Origin: Rothia halotolerans | Lineage (GTDB): Bacteria > Actinomycetota > Actinomycetes > Actinomycetales > Micrococcaceae | Length of the DNA: 64,000 bases | Reading direction: 5' to 3' | NCBI RefSeq assembly: GCF_004136635.1 | Contig: NZ_NOIU01000003.1 | Location: 248,001-312,000 of the forward strand | Shown: in pieces, positions 45,098-57,357 of the stretch | How positions within the stretch are numbered: the first letter of the stretch is position 1 | Layout of the letters: every line of letters begins with the position of its first letter | Position numbers and translations under genes: made by a program | The notes under the pieces: generated by a model | Database searches by the model: none | Told to the model about the DNA's origin: nothing | What the model saw: only the letters and a program-made list of their open reading frames with translations

Positions 45098-46228
45098 ATG
45101 ACTGAGACGTCGCCGGAGCGCGCCGAGACAGCGCCGGACCCCGAGCGGGTCCTGGCCGAGATGACCGACGTGCTGGAGAACGACCCGGACCGCGGGCTCG
45201 AGCGCGTGCGCAAGGCCCTGTCCGCCGAGGTCGAGCGGGCGCTGGGGAGCATCGGCTCCGAGACCCCCGACTTCGAGGCCCTCAAGGCCGTCAGGCTCAG
45301 GTTCACCGGCGAGAAGTCGCCCATCTCCCTCGTCAACCGCCAGATGCGCGCGCTGTCCAAGGAGCACAAGAAGGAGATCGGAAAGGTGCTCGGGCAGGCC
45401 CGCGGCCGGCTCACCCAGGCGCTCGAGGCCCGCAACGCCGAGCTGGAGGCCGAGCACGCCCAGCGGATCCTCGTGGAGGAGACCGTGGACGTCACCGCCT
45501 CGGCCGGGCGCCGCGGCATCGGGGGGCGCCACCCCGTCAACACCCTCCAGGAGCGCGCGGCGGACGTCTTCGTGGCCATGGGCTGGGAGGTCGAGGACGG
45601 CCCCGAGGTCGAGTCCGAGTGGTACAACTTCGACTCTCTGAACTTCAAGCCGGACCATCCCGCCCGTGAGCTGCAGGACACCTTCTTCCTCGAGCCGGTC
45701 GGCGCGCACACGGTGCTGCGCACCCACACCTCGCCGGTGCAGATGCGCTCCCTGCACCGCCGCCGGCTGCCGCTCTACGTCGTGTGCCCCGGGCGGGTCT
45801 ACCGCACCGACGAGCTCGACGCGACCCACACCCCGGTCTTCCACCAGATCGAGGGCCTGGCCGTGGACCGCGGCCTGACCATGGCGGACCTCAAGGGCAC
45901 CCTGGAGCACTTCGCGCGCCAGATGTTCGGGCCCGAGGCCATGATCCGGCTGCGTCCCAACTTCTTCCCCTTCACCGAGCCCTCCGCCGAGATGGACGTG
46001 TGGCACCCGGGCGCCAAGGGCGGCCCGCAGTGGATCGAGTGGGGCGGCTGCGGCATGGTCCACCCCAACGTCCTGCGCGCCGCCGGCGTCGACCCGGAGA
46101 CGCACTCCGGCTTCGCCTTCGGCATGGGCATCGACCGCACGCTGATGTTCCGCAACGGCGTGCCGGACATGCACGACATGGTCGAAGGCGACATCCGCTT
46201 CAGCGAACACTTCGGGATGGAGATCTAA
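45098..46228 (+). CDS. pheS: Phenylalanine--tRNA ligase alpha subunit
   Basis: Catalytic subunit of the alpha2beta2 class II synthetase, 376 aa. An N-terminal coiled-coil (about 30-120) binds tRNA; the class II core includes HPVNTLQERAADVF, motif 2 (VYRTDELDATHTPVFHQIEG) and motif 3 (GFAFGMGIDRTLMF). ATG 45098 was chosen because translation from the in-frame ATG 44996 would add 34 residues with no family counterpart; the ribosome site is weak (GAGAGATGAG). pheT starts three bases after the stop. Confidence 0.95.
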   Translation: MTETSPERAETAPDPERVLAEMTDVLENDPDRGLERVRKALSAEVERALGSIGSETPDFEALKAVRLRFTGEKSPISLVNRQMRALSKEHKKEIGKVLGQARGRLTQALEARNAELEAEHAQRILVEETVDVTASAGRRGIGGRHPVNTLQERAADVFVAMGWEVEDGPEVESEWYNFDSLNFKPDHPARELQDTFFLEPVGAHTVLRTHTSPVQMRSLHRRRLPLYVVCPGRVYRTDELDATHTPVFHQIEGLAVDRGLTMADLKGTLEHFARQMFGPEAMIRLRPNFFPFTEPSAEMDVWHPGAKGGPQWIEWGGCGMVHPNVLRAAGVDPETHSGFAFGMGIDRTLMFRNGVPDMHDMVEGDIRFSEHFGMEI

Positions 46229-46231
46229 AGC

Positions 46232-48784
46232 ATGCGTATCCCCCTTTCCTGGCTGCGCGAGTACGCGCCGCTGCCCGCCGGCGCCAGCGCCGAGTACCTG
46301 ATGGAGACCCTGGTCCGCGTCGGGCTCGAGGAGGAGGCCGTGCACCGGCCCTCCGAGGAGATCACCGGCCCGGTCGTCGTCGGGCAGGTGCTCACCGCCG
46401 AGCCGGAGACCCACTCCAACGGCAAGACCGTGAACTGGTGCACCGTCCGCGTCGTCCCCGAGGGACAGCCGCAGACCCTGACCGGCGAGGGCATCGAGCC
46501 CTCCGGCGTGCAGGGCATCATCTGCGGGGCCCACAACTTCGGCCCCGGGGACAAGGTCGTGGTCAGCCTGCCCGGCGCGGTGCTGCCCGGCGGCTTCGCG
46601 ATCTCGGCCCGGAAGACCTACGGCCACACCTCCGCCGGCATGATCGCCTCGGTGCGCGAGCTGGGCATCGGCGATGACCACGACGGCATCCTGGTGCTCT
46701 CCAGCCTCGGCCTCGATCCGGAGGTCGGTGCCGACGCCCTGCCGCTGCTGGGGCTCGACGACGAGGCCGCCGAGATCAACGTGACCCCGGACCGCGGCTA
46801 CGCCTTCTCGATGCGCGGCGTCGCCCGCGAGTACTGCCACGCCGTCGACGCCGAGTTCACCGACCCGGCCGCGGCCCTGGCCGAGCGTGCCCCCGCGGAC
46901 AACGGCGAGGGCTACGTCGTGGCGATCCGGGACGAGCGGCCGATCCACGACAAGCGCGGGGCGAGCCGCTTCGTCGCCCGCTCCGTCCTGGACATCGACC
47001 CGGGCCGCCCGACGCCGGTCTGGATGGCCTCGCGGCTGCGCCTGGCCGGCATCCGCCCGATCTCCCTGCCGGTGGACATCTCCAACTACGTGATGCTCGA
47101 GCTGGGCCAGCCCCTGCACTTCTACGACGCCGAGAAGATCCACGGCCCCATCGAGGTGCGCCGCGCCGAGGCCGGCGAAACGCTGGAGACCCTCGACGGG
47201 AAGTCCCGCGAGCTGGACCCCGAGGACCTGGTCATCGCCGACAGCGAGGGCCCGGTGGGCCTGGCCGGCGTCATGGGCGGGGCCTCCACCGAGGTCACCG
47301 GCGCGACCCGCCACCTGCTCGTCGAGGCCGCGCGATTCGAGGAGGTCTCGATCGCCCGGACCCGGCGCCGGCACCGGCTGCCCTCCGAGGCGTCCAAGCG
47401 CTTCGAGCGCGGCGTGGACCCGGAGGTCGCCCCCGCGGCGGCCCAGCGCGCCGTCGAGCTGCTCGTCGAGCTCGCGGGCGGCACCGCGGACGAGGGCGTC
47501 ACCGACGTCCGGGACCGCCGCTACCCGCACGAGATCGCGATGTCCGTCCACTACCCCTCGGCCCGGATCGGGCTGGAGTTCACCGAGGCGCAGGTCGAGC
47601 GGGCGCTGACCGAGGTCGGCTGCACGCTCGCGCGCAGCGGGGAGATCCTCCAGGTCACCGTGCCCTCCTGGCGCCCGGACCTGGTGGAGAAGGAGGACCT
47701 GACCGAGGAGGTGGCCCGCCTCGTCGGCTACGAGAACATCCCCTCGCGCCTGCCGGTCCCGCCGGCCGGCCGGGGGCTGACCGTGGAGCAGGCGGCCCGC
47801 CGCCGCGTCCTCGACGCCCTGGCCGCGGCCGGGATGACCGAGGTCATCTCCTACCCGTTCGTGACGCAGGAGGAGAACCGCCTGTTCGGCACGGACGACG
47901 CCGAGCAGCCCGTCCGCTCCCTCAAGCTCGCCAACCCGATCAGCGAGGCCAGCGGCTACCTCCAGCGCTCGCTGCTGCCCGGCCTGGTGCAGGTCCTCAG
48001 GCGCAACCACTCCCGCGGCTTCCGCGACCTCGCGCTGTTCGAGACCGGCAACGTCTTCCTGCCGGGGGAGCAGAGCGGCACCTCCACGATCCCGCCGGTG
48101 GGCGCCAAGCCCGCCCAGGGCATCCTGGACGAGCTCAACGCCGGCCTGCCGGAGCAGCCGCGGCACCTCGCCGCGATCCTGACCGGCCACGACGCGCAGC
48201 CCGCACCCGGCGTCGTGCCGCGGGCCTACGACTGGCAGGACGCGCTGGACGCCGCCCGGATCGCGGCGGAGGCCATCGGCGTCGGGCTCACGGTCCGGCA
48301 GGGCCGGCACCAGGCCTTCCACCCGGGGCGCACCGCCGAGCTGCACGACGACGCCGGGCACCTCGTGGGCTACGCCGGCGAGCTGCACCCGCAGGTCCTC
48401 AAGGACCTCGACCTGCCCGAGCGGACGGTCGCCATGGAGCTCAGCTTCACCGGGCTGGTGCAGGGCGCGGGGGAGCCCGTGACGGCCCGGCCCATCTCCG
48501 GCTACCCGGCGACCACGCAGGACGTGGCGCTGATCGTGGCCGAGGACCTGCCCGCCGCCGAGCTGCTGGCCACCCTGCGCGAGGGCGCCGGCGAGCTGCT
48601 CGAGGACGTCCGCGTCTTCGACGACTACCGCGGCGCCGGGATCGAGGAGGGCCGGAAGTCGATCGCGTGCGCGATGCGCTTCCGGGCGCCCGACCGGACC
48701 CTGACCAACGACGAGGCCAGCGGCTACCGCGAGGCGGCCATCGACCTGGCGCGTTCGCGCCACGACGCGGTCCTGCGCGGATAG
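46232..48784 (+). CDS. pheT: Phenylalanine--tRNA ligase beta subunit
   Basis: 850-aa beta subunit. Domains: N-terminal region with tRNA-binding OB fold (about 40-155, NWCTVRVVPEG, CGAHNFGPGDKVVV), B3/B4 editing domain (about 215-375), B5 (about 415-490), catalytic-like domain, and the C-terminal anticodon-binding ferredoxin fold (about 755-850). The family-typical GVMGGASTEV and RRHRLPSEASKRFERGVDP are present. ATG 46232 is coupled to pheS. Length is typical for actinobacteria. Confidence 0.97.
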   Translation: MRIPLSWLREYAPLPAGASAEYLMETLVRVGLEEEAVHRPSEEITGPVVVGQVLTAEPETHSNGKTVNWCTVRVVPEGQPQTLTGEGIEPSGVQGIICGAHNFGPGDKVVVSLPGAVLPGGFAISARKTYGHTSAGMIASVRELGIGDDHDGILVLSSLGLDPEVGADALPLLGLDDEAAEINVTPDRGYAFSMRGVAREYCHAVDAEFTDPAAALAERAPADNGEGYVVAIRDERPIHDKRGASRFVARSVLDIDPGRPTPVWMASRLRLAGIRPISLPVDISNYVMLELGQPLHFYDAEKIHGPIEVRRAEAGETLETLDGKSRELDPEDLVIADSEGPVGLAGVMGGASTEVTGATRHLLVEAARFEEVSIARTRRRHRLPSEASKRFERGVDPEVAPAAAQRAVELLVELAGGTADEGVTDVRDRRYPHEIAMSVHYPSARIGLEFTEAQVERALTEVGCTLARSGEILQVTVPSWRPDLVEKEDLTEEVARLVGYENIPSRLPVPPAGRGLTVEQAARRRVLDALAAAGMTEVISYPFVTQEENRLFGTDDAEQPVRSLKLANPISEASGYLQRSLLPGLVQVLRRNHSRGFRDLALFETGNVFLPGEQSGTSTIPPVGAKPAQGILDELNAGLPEQPRHLAAILTGHDAQPAPGVVPRAYDWQDALDAARIAAEAIGVGLTVRQGRHQAFHPGRTAELHDDAGHLVGYAGELHPQVLKDLDLPERTVAMELSFTGLVQGAGEPVTARPISGYPATTQDVALIVAEDLPAAELLATLREGAGELLEDVRVFDDYRGAGIEEGRKSIACAMRFRAPDRTLTNDEASGYREAAIDLARSRHDAVLRG

Positions 48785-48810
48785 CGCGGGGACCGCAAGG
48801 AGGGAGCACG

Positions 48811-49428
48811 GTGAGCGAGCAGTTCTTCGGATTCGACGAGGACGACGACCAGCCCGGGCGGGAGCCGTACCGCCGGTCGCCCTGGCGGTGGATCTGCGTC
48901 GTGATCGTCGCGGTGGGGCTCCTGCTGACCGGCTTCCTCCTCGTCACGGGCATGCGCACGGTCCAGGCGGCGGGCGAGAACCAGCCCTTCGTGGGGCACT
49001 CGTGGGTCATCTCCGGCAGCTACTCGGACCTCACGCACGACCTCGAGTTGCAGAGCTACAACGGCGTCTACTCCGGGACCCTGCCGGACGACTCCAACGT
49101 CGGCTACCAGCCCTTCGACAACGGGCTGGGGGACCCGGCCGAGGCGCAGCCCGGACAGCAGGTGCAGTTCCGCGGCACCCAGACCGGCGGCCAGGCGGAG
49201 GACTTCCCCGAGGAGGTCGACGCCCTGCTGGCGGTGGACGACGGCGTGCTGAAGGTCGTCCGCACCACGGACGCCGGCTCGATGTCGCCGATCACCAGCG
49301 ACGGCATCGCCGACCAGCGGCGCAACGGCTGGCTGCTGGTCGGCGGCGGCGTGCTGGTCTTCGCGGCGGGCGCGGCCGGGACGGTCTACTGCGTGCGCCG
49401 GGTGCGCCGGGAGGAGCGCGGCCTCTGA
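48811..49428 (+). CDS. Uncharacterised two-helix membrane protein
   Basis: 205 aa from GTG 48811 behind AAGGAGGGAG. A charged, acidic N-terminus (EDDDQPGREPYRR) precedes membrane helix one (about 27-48). An extracytoplasmic domain of about 125 residues rich in Gly, Asp and Gln follows, then helix two (about 172-193) and a basic end RRVRREERGL. I do not recognise the family; the topology loosely resembles DUF3592-type proteins. It trails pheT by 26 bp and converges with the quinone oxidoreductase gene. Confidence 0.72.
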   Translation: MSEQFFGFDEDDDQPGREPYRRSPWRWICVVIVAVGLLLTGFLLVTGMRTVQAAGENQPFVGHSWVISGSYSDLTHDLELQSYNGVYSGTLPDDSNVGYQPFDNGLGDPAEAQPGQQVQFRGTQTGGQAEDFPEEVDALLAVDDGVLKVVRTTDAGSMSPITSDGIADQRRNGWLLVGGGVLVFAAGAAGTVYCVRRVRREERGL

Positions 49429-49471
49429 GACCAGCGCCCTCCGCGGAGCGGCCCGCCCGACTCCTCCGCGC

Positions 49472-50464
49472 TCACGGCACCAGCAGGACCTTGCCCCGCG
49501 TGCGCCGATCCTCGAGGTAGGCATGCGCCTTCGCCGCATCGGCCAGCGGGAACTCCTGGTCGAGGCTCACGGTGAGCCTGCCGGAGGCGACGGCGTCGAA
49601 CAGCTCGCCCATCCGCCACTCCAGCTCCTCGCGGCTGCGCAGGTACGCGCCCATCGAGGGCCGGGTCACGTACAGCGAGCCGAGCGCGTTCAGCCGCTGG
49701 AGGTCGAACGGCGGCACCTGCCCGCTGGACCCGCCGAACAGCACCGCCATGCCGCGCGGCCGCAGGGTCCCCAGCGACTCCTCGAAGGTGTCCCTGCCCA
49801 CCGAGTCGTAGACGACGTCGACGCCGCGGCCCCCGGTGATCTCCCGGACGCGCTCGCCGAAGCCCTCGTAGCGCAGCACGTGGTCCGCGCCGTGCTCGCG
49901 GGCGATCCGCTCCTTCTCGTCGGTGGAGACGGTGGCGATGACGGTCGCGCCGATCGACTTGAGCAGCTGCACGGCCAGTCCGCCGACCCCGCCCGCGCCG
50001 GCGTGGAAGAGGACCATGTCCCCCTCCGACACCTCGTAGGTGGAGCGCACGAGGTAGTGGGCGGTGACGCCCTGAAGCGGCAGGCAGGCCAGGATCTTCG
50101 GGTCGATCCCCTCCGGGGCGCGGACGGCCTGGGCGGCGTCGACCAGGAAGTACTGCGCGTAGGTGGCGCTCGCCTGGGAGGTGGCCACGCGGTCCCCGGG
50201 GGCGAGGGAGTCGACGCCCTCACCGAGCTCCTCGACCACGCCCACGGCCTCGCCGCCGGGGGTGAAGGGGTACTCGACGTCGTACACTCCCGAGCGCTGA
50301 TAGGTCTCGATGAAGTTCACCCCGGCCGCCTCGGTGCGGACGAGGACCTGCCCGCCGCCGGGCCGGGGGACGGGGGCCTCCTGGGCCTCGAGGACCTCCG
50401 GCCCTCCGGCGGCCGATGCCCGGACCGCCGTCATGGACTGCGGGGCGCTGCTCTGCTGGGTCAT
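49472..50464 (-). CDS. Quinone oxidoreductase-like zinc-independent MDR protein
   Basis: 330-aa NADPH:quinone reductase-type member of the medium-chain dehydrogenase superfamily. Visible: GVNFIETYQRSGVY, NADPH-binding AGAGGVGGLAVQLLK (about residues 145-160), and YDSVGRDTFE. Catalytic and structural zinc cysteines are absent, as in the QOR branch. ATG 50464 has AAGGAA upstream and is chosen over one 14 codons earlier. Divergent from argC with 121 bp between them. Confidence 0.9.
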   Translation of the reverse strand: MTQQSSAPQSMTAVRASAAGGPEVLEAQEAPVPRPGGGQVLVRTEAAGVNFIETYQRSGVYDVEYPFTPGGEAVGVVEELGEGVDSLAPGDRVATSQASATYAQYFLVDAAQAVRAPEGIDPKILACLPLQGVTAHYLVRSTYEVSEGDMVLFHAGAGGVGGLAVQLLKSIGATVIATVSTDEKERIAREHGADHVLRYEGFGERVREITGGRGVDVVYDSVGRDTFEESLGTLRPRGMAVLFGGSSGQVPPFDLQRLNALGSLYVTRPSMGAYLRSREELEWRMGELFDAVASGRLTVSLDQEFPLADAAKAHAYLEDRRTRGKVLLVP

Positions 50465-50536
50465 GGGATTCCTTCCGGTCGGATGATGCTGTGTCCCACG
50501 TCCCATCGTAGGTCTCGGGAGGGTGGTGGCACCTGA

Positions 50537-50574
50537 TGTGCATAATTATTTAGCTCTTTGTATAAATCTGCGGT
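50537..50574 (+). promoter_or_regulatory. ARG-box operator of argC
   Basis: TGTGCATAATTATTTAGC (50537-50554) fits WNTGNAT-N4-ATNCANW with one core mismatch. A second, weaker site (TGTAT half-site from 50559) follows about 20 bp on. The block is strongly A+T-rich in a 70% G+C genome and runs up to the -10 element. Binding by the ArgR encoded at 56099 is inferred. Confidence 0.7.
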
Positions 50575-50579
50575 AGGGT
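50574..50579 (+). promoter_or_regulatory. argC -10 element, leaderless arrangement
   Basis: TAGGGT six bases before ATG 50586. The ARG boxes cover the -35 region, so ArgR binding should exclude RNA polymerase. Confidence 0.55.
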
Positions 50580-50585
50580 GGCGCC

Positions 50586-51635
50586 ATGACTCTTACGGCA
50601 GCAGTTTCGGGCGCCACCGGGTACGCCGGCGGCGAGGTCCTCCGCCTTCTGGCCCAGCACCCCGAGGTCGAGGTGCGCACGGTCACCGCCCACTCCTCGG
50701 CGGGCCGGCCGCTCGCCGAGGCGGCCCCCCACCTTCGATCCTTCGGCGACCTCGAGGTCCGGGAGACCTCCCCGGAGGTCCTCGCCGGGCACGACGTCGT
50801 GTTCCTCGCCCTCCCGCACGGCGCGAGCGGCGAGATCGCGGCGCAGCTGCCCGAGGGCACGCTGGTGATCGACGCCGGCGCCGACCACCGCCTGACCGAC
50901 GAGGCCGCGTGGCGGCGGTTCTACGGCACCGGCTACGCCGGCAGCTGGCCCTACGGCCTGCCCGAGCTGCTCGTCTCCCCGGAGGGGGAGAAGCAGCGGG
51001 AGGCGCTGCGGGGCGTGCGCCGCGTCGCGGTCCCCGGCTGCTATCCGACCAGCGCGCAGCTCGCGCTCGCCCCCGGCTTCGCGGCCGGGCTGCTGGAGCC
51101 GGACGACGTCGTCATCGTCGCGGCCTCCGGGCTCTCCGGCGCGGGGAAGTCGCTCAAGCCGCACCTGCTGGGGGCCGAGGCGATGTCCAGCATGTCCCCC
51201 TACGGCGTCGGCGGCGTGCACCGGCACATCCCCGAGATGGAGCAGGGACTCTCCGGCGCGGCCGGCCGGCCGGTCTCCGTGAGCTTCACCCCGACGCTGG
51301 CGCCGATGCCCCGCGGCATCCTCGCCACCGCCACCGCCCGCCTCGCCCCCGGCGTCGAGGAGGCGCAGCTGAGGCGGGCGTGGGCGCAGGCGTACGACGC
51401 CGAGCCCTTCATCCACCTGCTGCCCGAGGGCCGCTGGCCCGCGACCAAGTCGGTGCAGGGCTCCAACCACGCCGAGCTGCAGATCGCGCTGGACCGCCAC
51501 GTGGGGCGCGTGATCGTGACCTGCGCGATCGACAACCTCGCCAAGGGCACCGCCGGCGGTGCCATCCAGTCCATGAACCTCGCCCTCGGCCTGCCGGAGA
51601 CCGCGGGCCTCGCCTCGGAAGGACTCGCGCCGTGA
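50586..51635 (+). CDS. argC: N-acetyl-gamma-glutamyl-phosphate reductase
   Basis: NADPH-dependent reduction step of the acetylated arginine pathway; 349 aa. Rossmann motif SGATGYAGGEVLRLL at 8-22; catalytic Cys152 in VPGCYPTSAQLAL; HRHIPEMEQ near the C-terminus. ATG 50586 is fixed by the -10 element. First gene of argCJBDFR; its stop overlaps the argJ GTG by four bases. Confidence 0.97.
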   Translation: MTLTAAVSGATGYAGGEVLRLLAQHPEVEVRTVTAHSSAGRPLAEAAPHLRSFGDLEVRETSPEVLAGHDVVFLALPHGASGEIAAQLPEGTLVIDAGADHRLTDEAAWRRFYGTGYAGSWPYGLPELLVSPEGEKQREALRGVRRVAVPGCYPTSAQLALAPGFAAGLLEPDDVVIVAASGLSGAGKSLKPHLLGAEAMSSMSPYGVGGVHRHIPEMEQGLSGAAGRPVSVSFTPTLAPMPRGILATATARLAPGVEEAQLRRAWAQAYDAEPFIHLLPEGRWPATKSVQGSNHAELQIALDRHVGRVIVTCAIDNLAKGTAGGAIQSMNLALGLPETAGLASEGLAP

Positions 51636-52849
51636 CCGCAGACCCCCAGGAGATCACCCTGCCCGTTCAGACCGGGACCGGCCTCGCCGCCGTCGCGGGC
51701 TTCGAGTACGCCGGCGTGGAGGCCGGGCTCAAGGCCAGCGGGGGGCGCGACGTCGCCCTGGTGCGCAACCTCGGCCCCGAGTTCACCGCCGCGGCCGTGT
51801 TCACCTCCAACCGTTTCGCGGCGGCGCCGGTCGAGTGGTCCAGGCAGGTGGTGAGTGACGGGCGGGCGGACGTCGTCGTGCTCAACTCCGGCGGGGCCAA
51901 CGCCTGCACCGGACCCGAGGGCTTCCAGAACGCGCACCGGACCGCCGAGGAGGTCGGCGAGCTGCTGCACGCGGCCGCCGGCGACGTGCTGGTCTGCTCG
52001 ACCGGGCTGATCGGCGTCCAGCTGCCCATGAACCTGCTCTCGGCCGGGGTGGGCCGGGCCGCGTCCTCGCTCGCCTCCGGCGCCGAGGCCGACCGGGCCG
52101 CGGCCGAGGCGATCATGACCACCGACACCGTGCCCAAGCGCGCCAGCGTGGTCCTGGAGACCGAGGACGGCCCCGTGGCGATCGGCGGGATGGCCAAGGG
52201 CGCCGGGATGCTCGCGCCAGGGCTCGCGACGATGCTGGTGGTCCTCGCCACCGACGCCTCGCTGCCGGCCGAGGACCTCGACGCCGCCCTGCGCACCGCG
52301 ACCGCCTACAGCTTCGACCGCACCGACTCGGACGGCTGCATGTCCACCAACGACACGGTGACGCTGATGGCCTCCGGCGCGAGCGGGGCGACCCCGGAGC
52401 GCGGGCGCTTCGCCGAGGCCCTCACCCAGGTCTGCGTCTCGCTCGCCCTGCAGCTGATCGGCGACGCCGAGGGCGCCAGCCACGACATCCACGTCACCAC
52501 CGTCAACGCCGCGACCGAGGGGCAGGCCCTCGAGGTCTCCCGGGCGGTCTCCCGCTCCAACCTGGTCAAGACCGCGATCTTCGGCAACGACCCCAACTGG
52601 GGCCGGATCCTCTCCGAGGTCGGCACCACCCGGGCCGACTACGAGCCGGAGCAGGTGGACGTGAGCATCAACGGCGTCACGATCTGCCGGGGCGGGGCCA
52701 TCGGCGAGGACCGCTCGCTCGTGGACCTCGCCGGGGGCCGCCGGGTCGACGTCGTGATCGACCTCGCCGCCGGCTCCGAGCGGGCCACCGTCTGGACCAA
52801 CGACCTCACCCACGACTACGTCGAAGAGAACTCGGCCTACTCGAGCTAG
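51632..52849 (+). CDS. argJ: Glutamate N-acetyltransferase / amino-acid acetyltransferase ArgJ
   Basis: 405-aa self-cleaving Ntn hydrolase that recycles the acetyl group from N-acetylornithine to glutamate. The autoprocessing site is between Ala199 and Thr200 in KGAGMLAPGLATML, Thr200 becoming the nucleophile. SDGCMSTNDTV and FGNDPNWGRI are other hallmarks. Whether it also uses acetyl-CoA is not visible. The start is GTG 51632, translationally coupled to argC. Confidence 0.97.
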   Translation: MTADPQEITLPVQTGTGLAAVAGFEYAGVEAGLKASGGRDVALVRNLGPEFTAAAVFTSNRFAAAPVEWSRQVVSDGRADVVVLNSGGANACTGPEGFQNAHRTAEEVGELLHAAAGDVLVCSTGLIGVQLPMNLLSAGVGRAASSLASGAEADRAAAEAIMTTDTVPKRASVVLETEDGPVAIGGMAKGAGMLAPGLATMLVVLATDASLPAEDLDAALRTATAYSFDRTDSDGCMSTNDTVTLMASGASGATPERGRFAEALTQVCVSLALQLIGDAEGASHDIHVTTVNAATEGQALEVSRAVSRSNLVKTAIFGNDPNWGRILSEVGTTRADYEPEQVDVSINGVTICRGGAIGEDRSLVDLAGGRRVDVVIDLAAGSERATVWTNDLTHDYVEENSAYSS

Positions 52850-52858
52850 GAGATGACC

Positions 52859-56098
<3,240 letters not shown>

Positions 56099-56099
<1 letters not shown>

Positions 56100-56572
56100 T
56101 GGCCTTCCCCTCGACCAAGGCCGCCCGGCAGGGGCGCATCGTCGAGCTGCTCGAGGAGCACCGGATCCGCTCCCAGTCGGAGCTGGCCGAGCACCTGGCG
56201 GCCGACGGCATCCAGGTCACCCAGGCGACGCTGTCCCGGGACCTGGTGGAGATCGGCGCGGAGCGGATGCGCGGGCCCGACGGCGTGCTGGTCTACGCCG
56301 TGCGCGGCACCGAGCTCTCCCGCGGCCAGGAGGCCACGGACAAGCTGGCCGGGCTGTTCCGGGACCTGCTGGTGACCGCGGAGGCCAGCGGCAACATCGT
56401 GATGCTGCGGACCCCGGCCGGGGCGGCGCAGTTCCTGGCCTCGGCGCTGGACCACACCAGCATCCCGGAGGCGATCGGCACCATCGCCGGGGACGACACG
56501 GTCATGGTCGTCTCCCGGGACCCGCACGGGGGAGAGGCGCTGGCCCGGAAGTTCCTGGACTGGTCGGCCTGA
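56099..56572 (+). CDS. argR: Arginine repressor ArgR
   Basis: 157-aa hexameric regulator. The winged-helix DNA-binding half (about 8-75, RSQSELAEHLAADG, VTQATLSRDLVEIGA) and the arginine-binding half (about 85-155, GNIVMLRTPAGAAQFLASALD, GTIAGDDTVMVV) are both complete. Last gene of the argCJBDF series, overlapping argF. Its likely targets are the A+T-rich operators before argC and argG. Confidence 0.96.
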
Positions 56573-56669
56573 GGCCCTGCGCCGGAGCCGGGGGCGCGGC
56601 CTCAGGCCCTCGCCAGAGCCGGGAACGGCCCGGTCCTCCGCCGGATCCGGCGGCCGGCTTGCGTCCCGC

Positions 56670-57107
56670 CTAGCGGATCCCGTGCTCGGCCAGCAGCTCG
56701 GACATGTCCTCCAGGCCGAAGAAGGCGGCGACGGCCGCGGGGGTCTGCGAGCCGAGCGAGGCGTCGGCGCCGGCGTCGATGAGCATCCGCGTGATCAGGG
56801 CGTTGTTGCGGAAGACCGCGCTGACCAGCGCCGTCTGGCCCCGGTCGTTGAGCCGGTCGAGGTCGGCGCCGCGCTGGACGAGGGCGTGGACGACGTCGGG
56901 CTGCTCGCGGTAGGCCGCCAGGATCAGCAGGGTGTCGCCCTTGGCGTTGGTGAGGTTCACGGGCAGGCCCTGGTCCAGCAGGGCCTCCAGCTCCTCGGCG
57001 CGGCCCTCCCGGGCGAGGTCGAAGACGGCGTTGAGCGCCTCGATCTCGCGGTCGTCGAGCTCGGGGGCCGCGCCGGGCGCGGTCTCGGGGTTCGGTTCCT
57101 GCGTCAT
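56670..57107 (-). CDS. Ankyrin-repeat protein
   Basis: 145-aa soluble protein with about three ankyrin repeats (about 30-130), each with the usual pattern, for example GDTLLILAAYREQPDVVHAL, GADLDRLNDRGQTALV and NNALITRMLIDAGADASLG. The N-terminus is acidic. ATG 57107 has AAGGAA upstream. It lies antisense between argR and argG, with its promoter region facing that of argG. It is probably a protein-binding adaptor; the partner is unknown. Nothing in the sequence links it to arginine metabolism. Confidence 0.85.
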   Translation of the reverse strand: MTQEPNPETAPGAAPELDDREIEALNAVFDLAREGRAEELEALLDQGLPVNLTNAKGDTLLILAAYREQPDVVHALVQRGADLDRLNDRGQTALVSAVFRNNALITRMLIDAGADASLGSQTPAAVAAFFGLEDMSELLAEHGIR

Positions 57108-57286
57108 GGGGAGAGTTCCTTCCGTAATTGTTAGTCACTCATAATAACGCATGGCGGAGCTCCGCGCGGGTACGGCCGCACCGATGGGACGGCACCGCGT
57201 CGCCTCGCAGTACAGTGGGAGGCGGTGCGGGCTGTGACGGCGCTCTCGCGGGAGCCTCGGCCTCGATGTGAATAAATAATATCTTG

Positions 57287-57304
57287 TATGTATACTCATA
57301 CATG
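57287..57304 (+). promoter_or_regulatory. ARG-box operator of argG
   Basis: TATGTATACTCATACATG contains a perfect TGNAT-N4-ATNCA core (57289-57302). A second A+T-rich half-site block, TGAATAAATAAT from 57269, lies about 20 bp upstream. A TATACT box (57291-57296) inside the operator could be the -10 element. Confidence 0.75.
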
Positions 57305-57357
57305 ATCGTGTTGTGTGCCGCCGGGACCGGTCGGCACGGAGGAGAAAGGCTTCGTCC

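Noticed and set aside
42992-48763. A minus-strand open frame of about 1,920 codons antisense to rplT, pheS and pheT
   Set aside because: It is a by-product of G/C at third positions. Its translation is low-complexity and opposite well-supported genes, with no domain or ribosome site.
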